Positions 32,318 to 41,478 of a DNA stretch of 64,000 bases are shown here, piece after piece. The first letter of the stretch is position 1, and each line of letters begins with the position of its first letter. The notes beneath the pieces were generated by a model that saw only the letters and a list, made by a program, of their open reading frames with translations, was not told the DNA's origin and did not search any database. Both the position numbers and the translations under genes were made by a program. The DNA is from Rhodococcus sp. P1Y (GTDB taxonomy: Bacteria; Actinomycetota; Actinomycetes; Mycobacteriales; Mycobacteriaceae): NCBI RefSeq assembly GCF_003641205.1, contig NZ_CP032762.1:1488001-1552000 (forward strand), in the 5' to 3' direction.

Positions 32318-32794
32318 ATGATGGCAATTGCATTCGGTGGAGAAGACGCCGTGGCTGCTGCTACCCGATTGCCGACCGCACCAGCTCACGAGGACGTCAT
32401 GCACCTGAATTTCGACGGTGAATCCGCCGTCGCAGAGCGCGCCTCTGCACTCAGGGTTGCACTGAGCGAGTGGTTGACGAGTCTGCAGGTAGCGCCGGAC
32501 CGCGTATACGATGTCGTGCTGGCGACGTACGAAGCCATGGCCAACGCCGTCGAACACGCGTATTCGTCGGGCCAGGCGACTGGAACTCTCGACCTGCATG
32601 CGCAGTGCACACCGGCTACCGGTCGAATCGAAGTCACGATCCGGGACCGGGGCGCCTGGGCGGTTCACGAGCCCGACTCAACCCGCGGCCGAGGCGTGCC
32701 GTTGATGCACGCGCTGGCCGACGCCACCTCGGTGACGTCCGACGACGACGGCACGACGGTTCACCTGGTGTGGGACTCTCCGGTTCCGACTTGA
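32318..32794 (+). CDS. RsbW-like anti-sigma regulatory factor (HATPase_c_2)
   Basis: 158 residues from the first of two ATG codons. N-box LATYEAMANAVEHAYSS, then IEVTIRDRGAWAVHEPDSTRGRGVPLMHALADATSV, which holds the G1 (DRGAW) and G2 (GRGVPLM) boxes of GHKL ATPases. Such proteins bind a sigma factor and phosphorylate the STAS partner, here the gene directly upstream. No sigma factor gene is in the window, so the target is elsewhere. Confidence 0.9.
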   Translation: MMAIAFGGEDAVAAATRLPTAPAHEDVMHLNFDGESAVAERASALRVALSEWLTSLQVAPDRVYDVVLATYEAMANAVEHAYSSGQATGTLDLHAQCTPATGRIEVTIRDRGAWAVHEPDSTRGRGVPLMHALADATSVTSDDDGTTVHLVWDSPVPT

Positions 32795-32879
32795 TTTCAT
32801 CCTCCGAAGGCGAGGCGTCACTCCCTTCGAGCAGCGCACACTTCGTTCGTTGGCGAAATGCCACGGCTGGAGGCGCAGG

Positions 32880-33818
32880 GTGGACACTGCATCGGTACCA
32901 GGATCTGTCGTCGCGGGTAGGTTCCGACTCCTGACGCGACTTCCGTCGGTCGGGTGGGCACATCGATGGGATGCGCGAGATGTCGTAACCGGTCGTGACG
33001 TCGTTCTCACCCTGGTCCACAGCGACACGATCCGCGCGCGGGACACCTCGGCGGACGCGATGCGCCGATTCCGCGAATTCGCCCGATCCGAGCCGGGCAT
33101 CGTCAGAGTGCTCGATCCTGCGTCCACGACGCCGTTCGTCGCGTCCGTGGGTGAACCGGGAGTTGCCAACGCGTTCGACCCGACCACCGACATCGGAACT
33201 CCAGCCCCCGCACCGCGGAGGACGGCGGCGTTCGTGGGCGGTGCGGCCACCCTAGTCGCAGTGTTGGGTTTCGGCGGGTGGTTCGTGTCCACCACACTCT
33301 TCGGCGGCGATTACGGAGACGTGAAGAATGTCGTCGCCGTCCCGACACCCGCGGCGCCGGCGGTCCCCGTAGCACCACCGAGTGGTCCGATTCTGCCCGA
33401 CGGCGCGCAGGTGTGGTCGGCTGTTCGTGCCCCCGACAACGCTGACGACGCCGGGTTGGCCGTCGACGCCGATCCGAACACCTTCTGGTCCACCGATGGA
33501 TACCGTGCGCCCTTCGGGGATCCGGGGAACGGGATCGGCGTACTCGTATCGTTCGCGAAGGCGGTCGATCTCAGCGCGGTCTGGGTCGCAACGCCGCAGC
33601 CAGGGGCCGTCGTCGAGATCAGGACACCACCCGAGGGCGACGGGACGCTGGCGTCGACGAGGGTTCTCGGATCCGACGTTCTGCGGGTCGGCGTCAACGA
33701 CATCGGCGTCGACGCCCCGCCGGGGTTGCGTCAGGTTCTGGTCTGGATCGCCGAACTGGCACCGACCGGAACTCAATTCGAGGCCGACATCGCCGAGATC
33801 GGGTTCACCGGACACTGA
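32880..33818 (+). CDS. Membrane-anchored pseudokinase-like protein with discoidin-like extracellular domain
   Basis: 312 residues from GTG 32880, chosen because GGAGG lies ten bases upstream and the start VDTASVPGSVVAGRFRLLTRL is the usual one. The first ~100 residues resemble a truncated kinase N-lobe (GRFRLL...GWAHRWDARDVVTGRDVVLTLV) without the catalytic Asp or activation loop. A membrane helix (AAFVGGAATLVAVLGFGGWFV) follows, then an extracellular domain with AVDADPNTFWSTDGY, a pattern known from the F5/8-type tail of the MurJ homologue of mycobacteria. It likely binds a cell-wall ligand or partner protein. Confidence 0.75.
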   Translation: MDTASVPGSVVAGRFRLLTRLPSVGWAHRWDARDVVTGRDVVLTLVHSDTIRARDTSADAMRRFREFARSEPGIVRVLDPASTTPFVASVGEPGVANAFDPTTDIGTPAPAPRRTAAFVGGAATLVAVLGFGGWFVSTTLFGGDYGDVKNVVAVPTPAAPAVPVAPPSGPILPDGAQVWSAVRAPDNADDAGLAVDADPNTFWSTDGYRAPFGDPGNGIGVLVSFAKAVDLSAVWVATPQPGAVVEIRTPPEGDGTLASTRVLGSDVLRVGVNDIGVDAPPGLRQVLVWIAELAPTGTQFEADIAEIGFTGH

Positions 33819-33847
33819 CGCCGCCGCGGGTAGGTACCTTGGCGAGC

Positions 33848-35599
33848 ATGGGTGAACCGGACAAGGCGCTGTCGCTGCCCAACCTCCGCATGCTGTGGGT
33901 CTTCGTCCGACCACACCGGCGCACGTTGTCGATCGGCATGTTGCTCGGCCTCGTCGGGACGGGCGCATCGCTGGCGACGCCGATGGTCACCAAGTCCGTT
34001 CTCGACGGGCTCGGTTCGGGCCAGTCCTTCGGCGGCGCCGTCGCGTTGCTCGTGGTTCTGCTACTCATCGGGTCCGCTGTTCTGTACGTCCAGTGGATTC
34101 TGCTCGGCACCCTGGCCGAGCGGATCGTGCTCGATGCACGAACGTCCATGATTCGCAGATACTTTCGCGCGCGGGTGGGTGAATTGGCGACGCGTCCGAC
34201 CGGCGAACTGGTCACCCGCGTCACCTCGGACACGATCCTTCTCCGTGAGGCGGCATCGTCGGCGTTGGTTGCGATCGTCAACAGCACGATTGCGCTGATC
34301 GGTGCTCTGGTCCTCATGGCCGTGTTGGACTTCGTTCTTCTCGGCACCATCGTGGTTGCCATCATCGTCATCGGAACCCTGTTCGCCAAGCTGATGCCGC
34401 CGATCGCCGAGGCTCAGAAGAATGCCCAGGAGTCTGTCGGCCGGCTCGGCGGGCGTCTCGACGGTGCCCTGCGCGCGATTCGCACCGTCAAATCATCTCG
34501 TGCCGAGGACCGAGAGTCCGACAGAGTGATTCTCGACGCCAAGGACTCGGCCGATCACAGTGTGCGTGCGGTCCGTCTGTCGGCGTTGGCGTGGACTGTC
34601 GCGGGCGGAGGAGTGCAGCTGGCGATCATCGGCATTCTCGGAATCGGCGGCTATCGAGTGAGCATCGGTGCCCTGGCCATCTCGAGCTTGATTGCATTTC
34701 TGCTCTACGCTTTTCAGCTGATGGACCCGCTGTCCTCGCTGACGACCAACATCACCGCGCTTCAGTCCGGAATGGCTGCCGCAGCGCGTATTCGGCAGAT
34801 CGAACAACTGGAGATCGAAACGTCGGCAGAAGGCGGGCGTGCGAAGATCATCGGCAACGGCCCCGTACTGAGTTTCTCCGATGTGACCGCGCGGTACCGG
34901 CCAGGAGGCCCGCCCGCCGTCGAAGGCATATCGTTCGACGTACCGGCTGCAGGCCATACCGCGATCGTCGGCCCTTCCGGCGCCGGAAAGACCAGCGTCT
35001 TCTCCCTCATCCTGAGGTTTCTCGAACCGGTCGACGGTCGAATCAGGCTCGCCGGAACGCCGTACGCGGACCTGTCCAACAACGAGGTACGCAGCGCTTT
35101 GGCGTATGTCGAGCAGGAGACACCGACCATTCCCGGCAGCATTCGCGAAAACTTGTTGTTCACGCATCCGGCAGCAACCGAGGCCGATATCTGGGCGGCT
35201 CTGGAATCGGTGCACCTTGCCGATACGGTGCGAGCAATGGAGAACGGTCTCGACACCGATCTCGTGAGCGAGGTGGTATCGGGCGGTCAGCGTCAACGAA
35301 TTGCGTTGGCCCGAGCCATTGTTCGCAGCCCACGGGTGCTCCTTCTCGACGAGGCCACCGCGCAGGTCGACGGAAGGACCGAGGCTGCGATCCACGACGT
35401 GATCCGGTCCATCGCGTCCACCCGCGCAGTGGTGACCATCGCGCATCGTCTGTCCACGGTCTTGGACGCCGACGTGATCCTCGTGATGGAGGACGGCAGG
35501 ATCCGGGCGAGGGGAACGCACGACGAACTGCTGCAGTCGGATTCGCTGTACCGCGAATTGGTGGAGGCGCTACGGATCGGTGACTCGGTCGCTCAGTAG
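33848..35599 (+). CDS. ABC transporter, fused permease and ATPase (MsbA/exporter type)
   Basis: 583 residues from ATG 33848. Six membrane segments in the first ~320 residues, then the ATPase: Walker A GPSGAGKTSVFSLIL, Q-loop YVEQETPTIPGSIRENLLF, signature VVSGGQRQRIALARAI, Walker B VLLLDEATAQVD and H-loop TIAHRLSTV. All catalytic elements are intact. A half-size exporter that works as a homodimer; the substrate could be a lipid or drug. The 3' end overlaps the convergent SRPBCC gene by seven bases. Confidence 0.92.
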   Translation: MGEPDKALSLPNLRMLWVFVRPHRRTLSIGMLLGLVGTGASLATPMVTKSVLDGLGSGQSFGGAVALLVVLLLIGSAVLYVQWILLGTLAERIVLDARTSMIRRYFRARVGELATRPTGELVTRVTSDTILLREAASSALVAIVNSTIALIGALVLMAVLDFVLLGTIVVAIIVIGTLFAKLMPPIAEAQKNAQESVGRLGGRLDGALRAIRTVKSSRAEDRESDRVILDAKDSADHSVRAVRLSALAWTVAGGGVQLAIIGILGIGGYRVSIGALAISSLIAFLLYAFQLMDPLSSLTTNITALQSGMAAAARIRQIEQLEIETSAEGGRAKIIGNGPVLSFSDVTARYRPGGPPAVEGISFDVPAAGHTAIVGPSGAGKTSVFSLILRFLEPVDGRIRLAGTPYADLSNNEVRSALAYVEQETPTIPGSIRENLLFTHPAATEADIWAALESVHLADTVRAMENGLDTDLVSEVVSGGQRQRIALARAIVRSPRVLLLDEATAQVDGRTEAAIHDVIRSIASTRAVVTIAHRLSTVLDADVILVMEDGRIRARGTHDELLQSDSLYRELVEALRIGDSVAQ

Positions 35600-36036
35600 C
35601 TCGCGTGGAGCTCTTTCCGGAGTGTCGATTCGGTATGGCGAATCGCTTGACCCACAACAGGTTCCACCAACGCGCCGAGGGCTCGTCCTGCCAGGCCGCC
35701 GGGGAAGGTGTAAGAGAAGTGCACGTCGAGCTTCGTGTTTCCGTCTTCTCCGTCGCTGAATGCCCACGTCGATACCGTCGGGAAGCCCTCGACGGAGGAC
35801 AGCGTCAGGATCTCGTCCTGTACCCACTCGGTGACACGAAGAGTGGAACGTAGCGTCTTCGGGCCGATGTGCATCTCGGCGGCATAGATCGCACCGAGTC
35901 CGTGGCCGACGTCCCCTACCGACTTGAAGGATTGGATTCCGAACATCCACTGGGGAACGTTCCGGTAGTTGTCTACGTACGCGAACGCGTGCGAGCGGGG
36001 GACGTCCGCAGATGCGGAATGTTCGATAACGGGCAT
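35593..36036 (-). CDS. SRPBCC/polyketide-cyclase-like protein
   Basis: 147 residues from ATG 36036. Pattern of a START-like fold: EHSASADVPRSHAFAYVDNYRNVPQWMFGIQSF at the N-terminus, central strands and a long C-terminal helix LAGRALGALVEPVVGQAIRHTESTLRKEL. These proteins bind hydrophobic ligands in a deep cavity. The upstream region (36037-36094) is AT-rich and holds TACATGTA and CATATATATATG palindromes, likely a regulated promoter. The frame continues far upstream but is not coding there. Confidence 0.85.
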   Translation of the reverse strand: MPVIEHSASADVPRSHAFAYVDNYRNVPQWMFGIQSFKSVGDVGHGLGAIYAAEMHIGPKTLRSTLRVTEWVQDEILTLSSVEGFPTVSTWAFSDGEDGNTKLDVHFSYTFPGGLAGRALGALVEPVVGQAIRHTESTLRKELHASY

Positions 36037-36094
36037 GAACGAAAGAGTACATGTAACTGGAGATGACACATATATATATGCCCGGAATCCAGTT

Positions 36095-36460
36095 TCAGCG
36101 TCTGTCCTCGATACGCAGCTCGTTGCCGAACGGATCGCGAAGTGAAAGCCCGATATTTCCGTCGGAACGGTCGAGTCCAGGTCTGAGGTAGCCGTACGGC
36201 TTTGCCTGGAGCTCGGCGTGCAGATCCTCGACGCCCGTCGCGTTAACGTAGACGACCGTTCCCGGTGTGCCGTCACCGTGATGCTCCGACAGGTGCAGAA
36301 CGATCTTTCCTCGGGATACCTGCATGTAGAGGGGAGTGACTCCGTCGAAACGGTGCTCCCAATCGACAGTGAATCCGAGATAGTCGACATAGAAGTCACG
36401 TGCCTTCTGCACATCGAATATCCGGAGAACAGGAATCGGATGTTGCGCACGAAAGCCCAT
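36095..36460 (-). CDS. Glyoxalase/bleomycin-resistance-like VOC protein
   Basis: 121 residues. Two-halved VOC domain: PIPVLRIFDVQKARDFYVDYLGFTVDWEHRF and the end GNIGLSLRDPFGNELRIEDR. The sequence VLHLSEHHGDGTPGTVVYV is that of the BLMA-type branch (LxLSxHxGD). It may sequester or modify a small toxic molecule. It lies 58 bases upstream of the SRPBCC gene on the same strand. Confidence 0.9.
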   Translation of the reverse strand: MGFRAQHPIPVLRIFDVQKARDFYVDYLGFTVDWEHRFDGVTPLYMQVSRGKIVLHLSEHHGDGTPGTVVYVNATGVEDLHAELQAKPYGYLRPGLDRSDGNIGLSLRDPFGNELRIEDRR

Positions 36461-36488
36461 GGTTCGACGCTACCGACGAACGCGAAGA

Positions 36489-36857
36489 TCAGCGAGTGGT
36501 CGAGGTTGCGTCCTCGGTCGAGGAGTCCTCGTCCTCGCCCTGCTCGGTTGTAGTCGTCCGACCACGAGGAGTCCTGCTGGTCGACTCGGGCCGGCTGGCG
36601 GAGGTCGAGGTGGGCTCTGTCGTCGTCGGTTTCGGTGTGGTCGGAACGGCGATCTGCCAGGTCGGCGACGGTGGGACGGTGATCGCCGGAGAAGTGGTCG
36701 CGCTGACGGCAGCGCTGAGATCGGACCGCAGGGCCGGCGGCTGAACTTTCTGGCTCGAATCGTCGAACGCACCACCGAGAGCACCGATGACCAGTCCTAC
36801 AGCGACAGCGACGCCGGCGATGGCCACCGCCGAAATCGCGATGACTTTGTCGCGCAT
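36489..36857 (-). CDS. Membrane-anchored Ser/Thr/Pro-rich protein
   Basis: 122 residues. One N-terminal membrane helix (VIAISAVAIAGVAVAVGLVIGAL) followed by a low-complexity Thr/Pro/Ser region with a proline-rich centre (TVPPSPTWQIAVPTTPKPTTTEP) and an acidic end (QGEDEDSSTEDATSTTR). No folded domain is apparent; it may span the cell wall. Such tails are candidates for O-mannosylation in actinobacteria (known for Thr/Pro-rich exported proteins; inferred here). Confidence 0.7.
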   Translation of the reverse strand: MRDKVIAISAVAIAGVAVAVGLVIGALGGAFDDSSQKVQPPALRSDLSAAVSATTSPAITVPPSPTWQIAVPTTPKPTTTEPTSTSASRPESTSRTPRGRTTTTEQGEDEDSSTEDATSTTR

Positions 36858-36947
36858 TGAGTTCAGCCTTGTCGTCCACGTGCCGCTACTTCGCTCAGCG
36901 GCTCTCGATGCGAGAACGCTACCGCAGAGCGCCTGAACTTCGCTCGG

Positions 36948-37451
36948 TCAGAGCAGACGCAGAATTGCGGGCAATGCGTCGGCGATCTGTTGACCGATCT
37001 CCTCGTACACATCGTGCGTCCGCCGGTACGGATCGTCGATGTCCAGAGTGCCGACGGAATGGTGTGCGCGTGCGTCGGCGATGTCCGCGATCGACTTGGC
37101 TCCCGACGCCTCGGCGAGGCCGACCGCTTCGAGGAGGGTGAAGGTCGTGCGCAGTTTTCGAGGAGCAATGGCGAGAACCGCGTCGCGGTGGGTCGCTGTC
37201 ATCGTCAGCACGAGGTCGGCGTCACCGGCGATCCGCGGGGTGATGCGTCGCGCGAGAAACCCGTCGGATTCGCCGCCGAGTTGGTGGAGGACGGTTGCGG
37301 CCGTGGGATCCATCGGGTGTCCGGTCAACCCGTGTGTGCCTGCACTCGACGACGTCAGCTCCATCCCGGCCTCGTGCGCGTAGGCGGTGGTCAACCGCTC
37401 GGCTGTGGGCGAGCGACAGATGTTTCCGGTACAGACGAAGAGGACGTGCAC
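36948..37451 (-). CDS. Low-molecular-weight protein tyrosine phosphatase
   Basis: 167 residues from GTG 37451; TAGGGT about 8 bases upstream suggests a leaderless transcript. P-loop VCTGNICRSPTAERL (C-x5-R-S) is at the N-terminus, and the general acid lies in the motif DIDDPYRRT (DPY). Such phosphatases dephosphorylate BY-kinases or host/bacterial proteins. It is 130 bases from the Hsp70-like gene that opens the polysaccharide locus, so it is the probable partner of the BY-kinase whose end is at 1-439. Confidence 0.92.
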   Translation of the reverse strand: MHVLFVCTGNICRSPTAERLTTAYAHEAGMELTSSSAGTHGLTGHPMDPTAATVLHQLGGESDGFLARRITPRIAGDADLVLTMTATHRDAVLAIAPRKLRTTFTLLEAVGLAEASGAKSIADIADARAHHSVGTLDIDDPYRRTHDVYEEIGQQIADALPAILRLL

Positions 37452-37581
37452 GCGGTCACCCTAACGGCTGATCGCATTCGGTGACCGCTCGCGCTACAGT
37501 GATGCCGAGCGGGGGCGGCTGAGACTGGATCGTTATATACCCAGTCGGCGAGTCCCTTCGCAGGTCCTAGTGAGGCAGGTC

Positions 37582-38982
37582 ATGACTGAGGTTCTCGGTG
37601 TGTCGGTAGGTGCAAGCGCCGTACGTATGGCGCGGCCCGACCTTCGCCTGCAGACTTCAGGTACGCGCGAGATGGATTTCCACCACGACACCGTCGATGC
37701 GCTGTGGGATCGCGCCGAGGAAGTTGCGGCCGAGTCCATCGGCGTCGTCCTGTCGCAAAACCACGGAGAACGGTCCGTCGAAGCAACGGGTGTCGCGTAC
37801 CGCGATCAGCAGCAGTTCGGCGATATCCAGCAGGCCATGTCGGATCAACGGTTGTACAACTACCGACTCGTCCCCGAGGCCCGCGCGGCGCTCGCGTACT
37901 TGGAAGCATCGGGCGAGATCGGTGATTTCGGCACGATCGCCCTGTACGACCTGGGTAGCTCGGGCTTGACGATCAGCGTCGTCGACCGCGGATCCGGCGA
38001 CGTGCTGCTCGCCGAGCGGACGACCGATATCAGTGGCTCGGATTTCGATCGTCTCGTGTGCGACAACCAACTCGCCAAGCAGGGAGTGGATCTCCGCAAT
38101 TCGGTCGGTCTCGAAGAATTCACCACTCGGTGCCGAATCGCCAAGGAACAGCTGTCCACCTCGGGCGCCGTGTGCCTACCCGGCGAGAGCGGCGTGATCC
38201 TGATTTCGCGGGAGTCGTTCGAGGCTCTCGTGACCGTACCGATCGAGTACTCCGCACGACTGGTGCGCGACGTGGTCGCTCGTTCACCTCAGCACGTGGA
38301 CGCCCTGTTTCTGATCGGCGGCGGTGCGAGGATTCCGCTCGTCGAGGCAATACTGCGGTCGTGGACCGGCATGACCGTCGTGACTCCGGCCGATCCCGAA
38401 TCGGTAGCGGCCAAAGGCGCAGCACTCCTCGCGACGCCGGTGGGCTATGCCCCGACCGAGGACAGTGCGCCGGAAGGGAACGGGGTCCAGCCTCCTTGGA
38501 ACGGAATGCAGGCCTCCCGCAGCGGACAGCAGACTGCGGCGACGGAACTCAGTGGCGCTCCTGATTGGCTCAGCCCCGAGCCGGTCGACCGCTCCGTCAC
38601 GACGAAACGAAAGATCAGAGGCGCGGCCCTCGTGGCCGCCGGGCTGGCTGCGGTCGCGGCCTTGGGCCTGACCCTCGGTTACGGCGGGTCGGAGGATTCC
38701 ACCAGTGCGCCCGCCGACAGCGAACAGCCGATCACCAGCGTCGCACCGTCGACATCACGTGCGCCTGCGACGACGACGGTCGCGCCGCCACCGCCGACCA
38801 CAGTGGAGCCGGCGCCTGCCCCGGCTCCGGTGCAGACCTACGAGGCCCCGGCGTACGAGGTCCCTGCGCCGTATCAAGCACCCGTACCGGCGCCCCCGCC
38901 CCTGATTCCGGGGCTTCCCAACTTTCAGCTTCCGCAGATTCAGTTGCCGCCGCCGCCGGTTATCCAATTGCCCCGGTTCTGA
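37582..38982 (+). CDS. Membrane-anchored Hsp70-like protein with extracellular Pro-rich tail (first copy)
   Basis: 466 residues from ATG 37582. Actin/Hsp70 fold: N-terminal phosphate-1-like LGVSVGASAVRMA, central ALYDLGSSGLTISVVD (phosphate-2-like) and LFLIGGGARIPLVEAIL (adenosine motif). There is no substrate-binding domain; instead a membrane helix (ALVAAGLAAVAALGLTLGY) and an extracellular Thr/Pro tail ending in LIPGLPNFQLP. A second copy lies at 61894-63693 with the same architecture and a like tail (LIPGLPGFTLP). Position at both edges of the polysaccharide locus suggests a role in surface assembly. ATPase activity is uncertain, as motif 1 is altered. Confidence 0.82.
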   Translation: MTEVLGVSVGASAVRMARPDLRLQTSGTREMDFHHDTVDALWDRAEEVAAESIGVVLSQNHGERSVEATGVAYRDQQQFGDIQQAMSDQRLYNYRLVPEARAALAYLEASGEIGDFGTIALYDLGSSGLTISVVDRGSGDVLLAERTTDISGSDFDRLVCDNQLAKQGVDLRNSVGLEEFTTRCRIAKEQLSTSGAVCLPGESGVILISRESFEALVTVPIEYSARLVRDVVARSPQHVDALFLIGGGARIPLVEAILRSWTGMTVVTPADPESVAAKGAALLATPVGYAPTEDSAPEGNGVQPPWNGMQASRSGQQTAATELSGAPDWLSPEPVDRSVTTKRKIRGAALVAAGLAAVAALGLTLGYGGSEDSTSAPADSEQPITSVAPSTSRAPATTTVAPPPPTTVEPAPAPAPVQTYEAPAYEVPAPYQAPVPAPPPLIPGLPNFQLPQIQLPPPPVIQLPRF

Positions 38983-39065
38983 GCCGTCTGCGCCCATAGC
39001 TCAGCCTGTGAAGGTTGCCTTCGGCCTGCTTTCACGTGTCATAGGTCCCAAAACCCGCCAATTCT

Positions 39066-39101
39066 GGTTGTAACAGGTCTCTATCGGTACGCTATATAGA
39101 G
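39066..39101 (+). promoter_or_regulatory. Promoter region of the glycosyltransferase operon
   Basis: GGTTGTAAC (39066-39074) is followed 19 bases later by TATATA (39093-39098), a good -10 element. CTCTAT (39079-39084) and ATAGAG (39096-39101) form an inverted repeat. The region 38983-39181 is markedly richer in A+T than the genes around it, as usual for a strong regulated promoter. Confidence 0.5.
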
Positions 39102-39181
39102 TGAAACCGTGCCAGTGTGTGTAAAAGTGCATTTTTACGGTTCTTTTCCCTGTTTCGAACAGAACCAGCCGGAGGTGCTCT

Positions 39182-40315
39182 GTGGGTAGCCGAAGTGAGG
39201 TGTCGGAGATGACCCGCGCTGTCGCACCACCTGTCGCGCCCATCGGCGTTCACATGACGGGATCCGAGTGGTTCTCCAGCAATCCGGGCGGACTCGGACG
39301 GTACTTCTCGGACCTGTTCGGCGCGCTCCGTCTCGTTCCCGAGGTCGACGTGACCGCAGCTGCGTTCGGTACACCCGATCCGGGCGGTTCGAGCTGGGGC
39401 CCGACCGGCGGATCGACGATGGCCAGAGTTGCGCGGTCCACTCTCGACAACCTGTTGGCGCCCACTGATGTAGTGGTGGACCGCCACTTCAGTCTGTTCG
39501 GGCGCCCGTCGTTCGGTCCACGGGGAACCAACCCGCTCGTCGTGCACTTCCATGGTCCGTGGGCTGCGGAGAGTGCCGTAGCCGGTTCGTCGTCGCGGGC
39601 AGTCCTCGCGAAGAAGATGCTCGAACGTGCCCGATACAGCGGTGCCGACAAGTTCGTGGTCCTGTCCCGCCACTCACGCACGCTGCTGGTGCAGGACTAC
39701 CGCATTCCCGAAGAGTCCATCGACATCATCCCGCCCGGTGTCGATCTGAAGAAGTTCACTCCGTCGAACCGCGTGCCCGACCGACCGACCGTGGTGTGCG
39801 TCCGCCGACTCGAAACTCGCATGGGGATCGACGTACTCGTTCGGGCCTGGCCGACCGTAGTGGCAGCGCACCCCGATGCCCTGCTGGTGATCGTCGGCGA
39901 GGGTTCACAGGAATCTGCGCTCAAAGCGCAGGTCGAGTCGGCCGGAATCACTAAATCTGTCCGTTTCGAAGGTAAGGCCACCGACGAGCGCCTGGTGGAG
40001 CTCTACAGCGAATCCTCGTTGTCGGTCGTTCCGACCGTCGCGCTGGAAGGCTTCGGGTTGATCGCGCTCGAGTCCTTGGCTGCGGGCCGCCCACCCATCG
40101 TCACCGACTGCGGTGGTCTTCCCGACGCCGTTGCCGGGCTCGATCCGAGCCTGATCGTGCCAGCCGGCGATGCGCAGGCCCTGGCCGATCGGTTGCGGTC
40201 GGCACTGAACGGTGACATTCCGGATTCGGCCGCATGCCGAACGTACGCCGAGAAGTTCACGTGGCAGGTCGCGGCCGAACGCCATGTCGGCCTTTACCGA
40301 TCGGTGACACGATGA
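39182..40315 (+). CDS. GT4-family glycosyltransferase
   Basis: 377 residues from GTG 39182, with GGAGGTG upstream. The GT-B fold C-terminal half shows the retaining GT4 pattern: PPGVDLKKFTPS, the motif VGEGSQESALKAQVESAG and VALEGFGLIALESLAAGRPPIVTDCGG (E-x7-E, which binds the nucleotide sugar). The N-terminal region has GGLGRYFSDLFGAL, the acceptor-side loop. It adds a sugar to the lipid-linked repeat unit in the cytoplasm. First gene of the main polysaccharide operon and overlaps the next by ATGA. Confidence 0.92.
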   Translation: MGSRSEVSEMTRAVAPPVAPIGVHMTGSEWFSSNPGGLGRYFSDLFGALRLVPEVDVTAAAFGTPDPGGSSWGPTGGSTMARVARSTLDNLLAPTDVVVDRHFSLFGRPSFGPRGTNPLVVHFHGPWAAESAVAGSSSRAVLAKKMLERARYSGADKFVVLSRHSRTLLVQDYRIPEESIDIIPPGVDLKKFTPSNRVPDRPTVVCVRRLETRMGIDVLVRAWPTVVAAHPDALLVIVGEGSQESALKAQVESAGITKSVRFEGKATDERLVELYSESSLSVVPTVALEGFGLIALESLAAGRPPIVTDCGGLPDAVAGLDPSLIVPAGDAQALADRLRSALNGDIPDSAACRTYAEKFTWQVAAERHVGLYRSVTR

Positions 40316-41478
40316 CCAAAGTTCTCTTTCTCGCGCACACGGCAGCCCCGTCCGGCGCGGAGCTCGCTCTTGCCCGGATGGTCGGAGCGATGTCGACGAC
40401 GGATGTGTCCGTCGCGTTCACCGAGGACGGGCCGATGGTCTCGATGCTTCGCGAGCAGAACATCGATGTCCTGGACATGTCGGGTTCGTTCGACAGCAGC
40501 AAGATGACGATCCGCGATTCTTCGGTGACGGGCCTGTTGCGCGGTGCCGCGGACCTCGTGCGGATCGGCTGGCGTCTCGGCGGCATCGCCCGGAACTCCT
40601 CGACCGACATCATCGTCGCCGAAACCACGAAGGCGCTCGTCATGGGTGCCGTCGCGTCACGCCGTGCCCGGGTCCCGCTGATCTGGCACACACATGATCG
40701 GATCAGTGTCGAGTACTTCGGCCGAGCCCTTGCCGTCATCATCCGCACGTTGGGGTGGATCGTCAGCTCGGCGTACATCGCCAACAGTGAGTTGACGCGC
40801 GAGTCGCTGTACAAGTGGCGTAGGCCCAGCCTCGTCGCCTACCCGGGCGTGGAGTTGACAGCGAATACAGGCGCGGGCGAACGTGATTCGACACCGCGAC
40901 AGCCTGAAGATCTCACCTTGTGTGTGGTCGGGCGCCTGACGTCGTGGAAGGGGCAGGACGTCTTTCTCCGTGCACTTGCCGAGTCGAAGGTTCTCCCCAA
41001 ACAGGTTCTTCTCGTCGGAGGAACGTTCTTCGGCGAGGAGTCCTACCAGTTGGAACTGGAGAACCTGGCGCGAGAGTTGGAGTTGCCGGTGACCTTCACG
41101 GGGCATGTCGACAATCCGCAGGACTACATGCGTCGCTCCGACATTCTCGTTCACTGCTCGGTGATGGCCGAGCCCTTCGGGCAGGTTGTCGTCGAGGGGC
41201 TCCACGCCGGTTGCGCGGTCATCGCTTCGACGCCGGGTGGGACTGCAGAAATAGTGCAGGACGGGATCAACGGAATCCTGGTGGAGAGCGGAGATCAGCG
41301 TCAATTGACCCAGGCGATCGAAATACTCATGCTCGATTCCGACCTTCGCGAGCGCTTCGCCATCGAAGGGCCGAAGCGCGCCCAGAACTTCGACGTCGTC
41401 GACTCTGCCCGTGCGGTGGAGCATTTCGTAGCGGATGTCGCCGCTGTGCGAGAACCGCAGCTGTCCGCGGATGGCTGA
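40312..41478 (+). CDS. GT4-family glycosyltransferase
   Basis: 388 residues, overlapping the previous gene by ATGA. Starts VLFLAHTAAPSGAELALARMVGAM (acceptor-side loop), with VAYPGVEL, VVGRLTSWKGQDVFLRALAES and SVMAEPFGQVVVEGLHAGCAVIASTPGGTAEI, the full GT4 donor site. The Cys in HAGCAV is usual. It acts on the same lipid-linked intermediate as its neighbour, probably at a different step. The flippase gene overlaps its 3' end by eight bases. Confidence 0.92.
   Translation: MTKVLFLAHTAAPSGAELALARMVGAMSTTDVSVAFTEDGPMVSMLREQNIDVLDMSGSFDSSKMTIRDSSVTGLLRGAADLVRIGWRLGGIARNSSTDIIVAETTKALVMGAVASRRARVPLIWHTHDRISVEYFGRALAVIIRTLGWIVSSAYIANSELTRESLYKWRRPSLVAYPGVELTANTGAGERDSTPRQPEDLTLCVVGRLTSWKGQDVFLRALAESKVLPKQVLLVGGTFFGEESYQLELENLARELELPVTFTGHVDNPQDYMRRSDILVHCSVMAEPFGQVVVEGLHAGCAVIASTPGGTAEIVQDGINGILVESGDQRQLTQAIEILMLDSDLRERFAIEGPKRAQNFDVVDSARAVEHFVADVAAVREPQLSADG

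Noticed and set aside
35593..36879. 428-codon minus-strand frame containing the SRPBCC gene
   Set aside because: Only the last 147 codons have family character. The upstream part crosses the VOC gene and the Ser/Thr-rich gene on the same strand in other frames.
38988..39050. tRNA-like start (GCGCCCATAGCTCAGCCTG)
   Set aside because: It looks like the 5' end and D-arm of a tRNA, but there is no anticodon stem, no GGTTCGAATCC arm and no matching acceptor strand within 100 bases.
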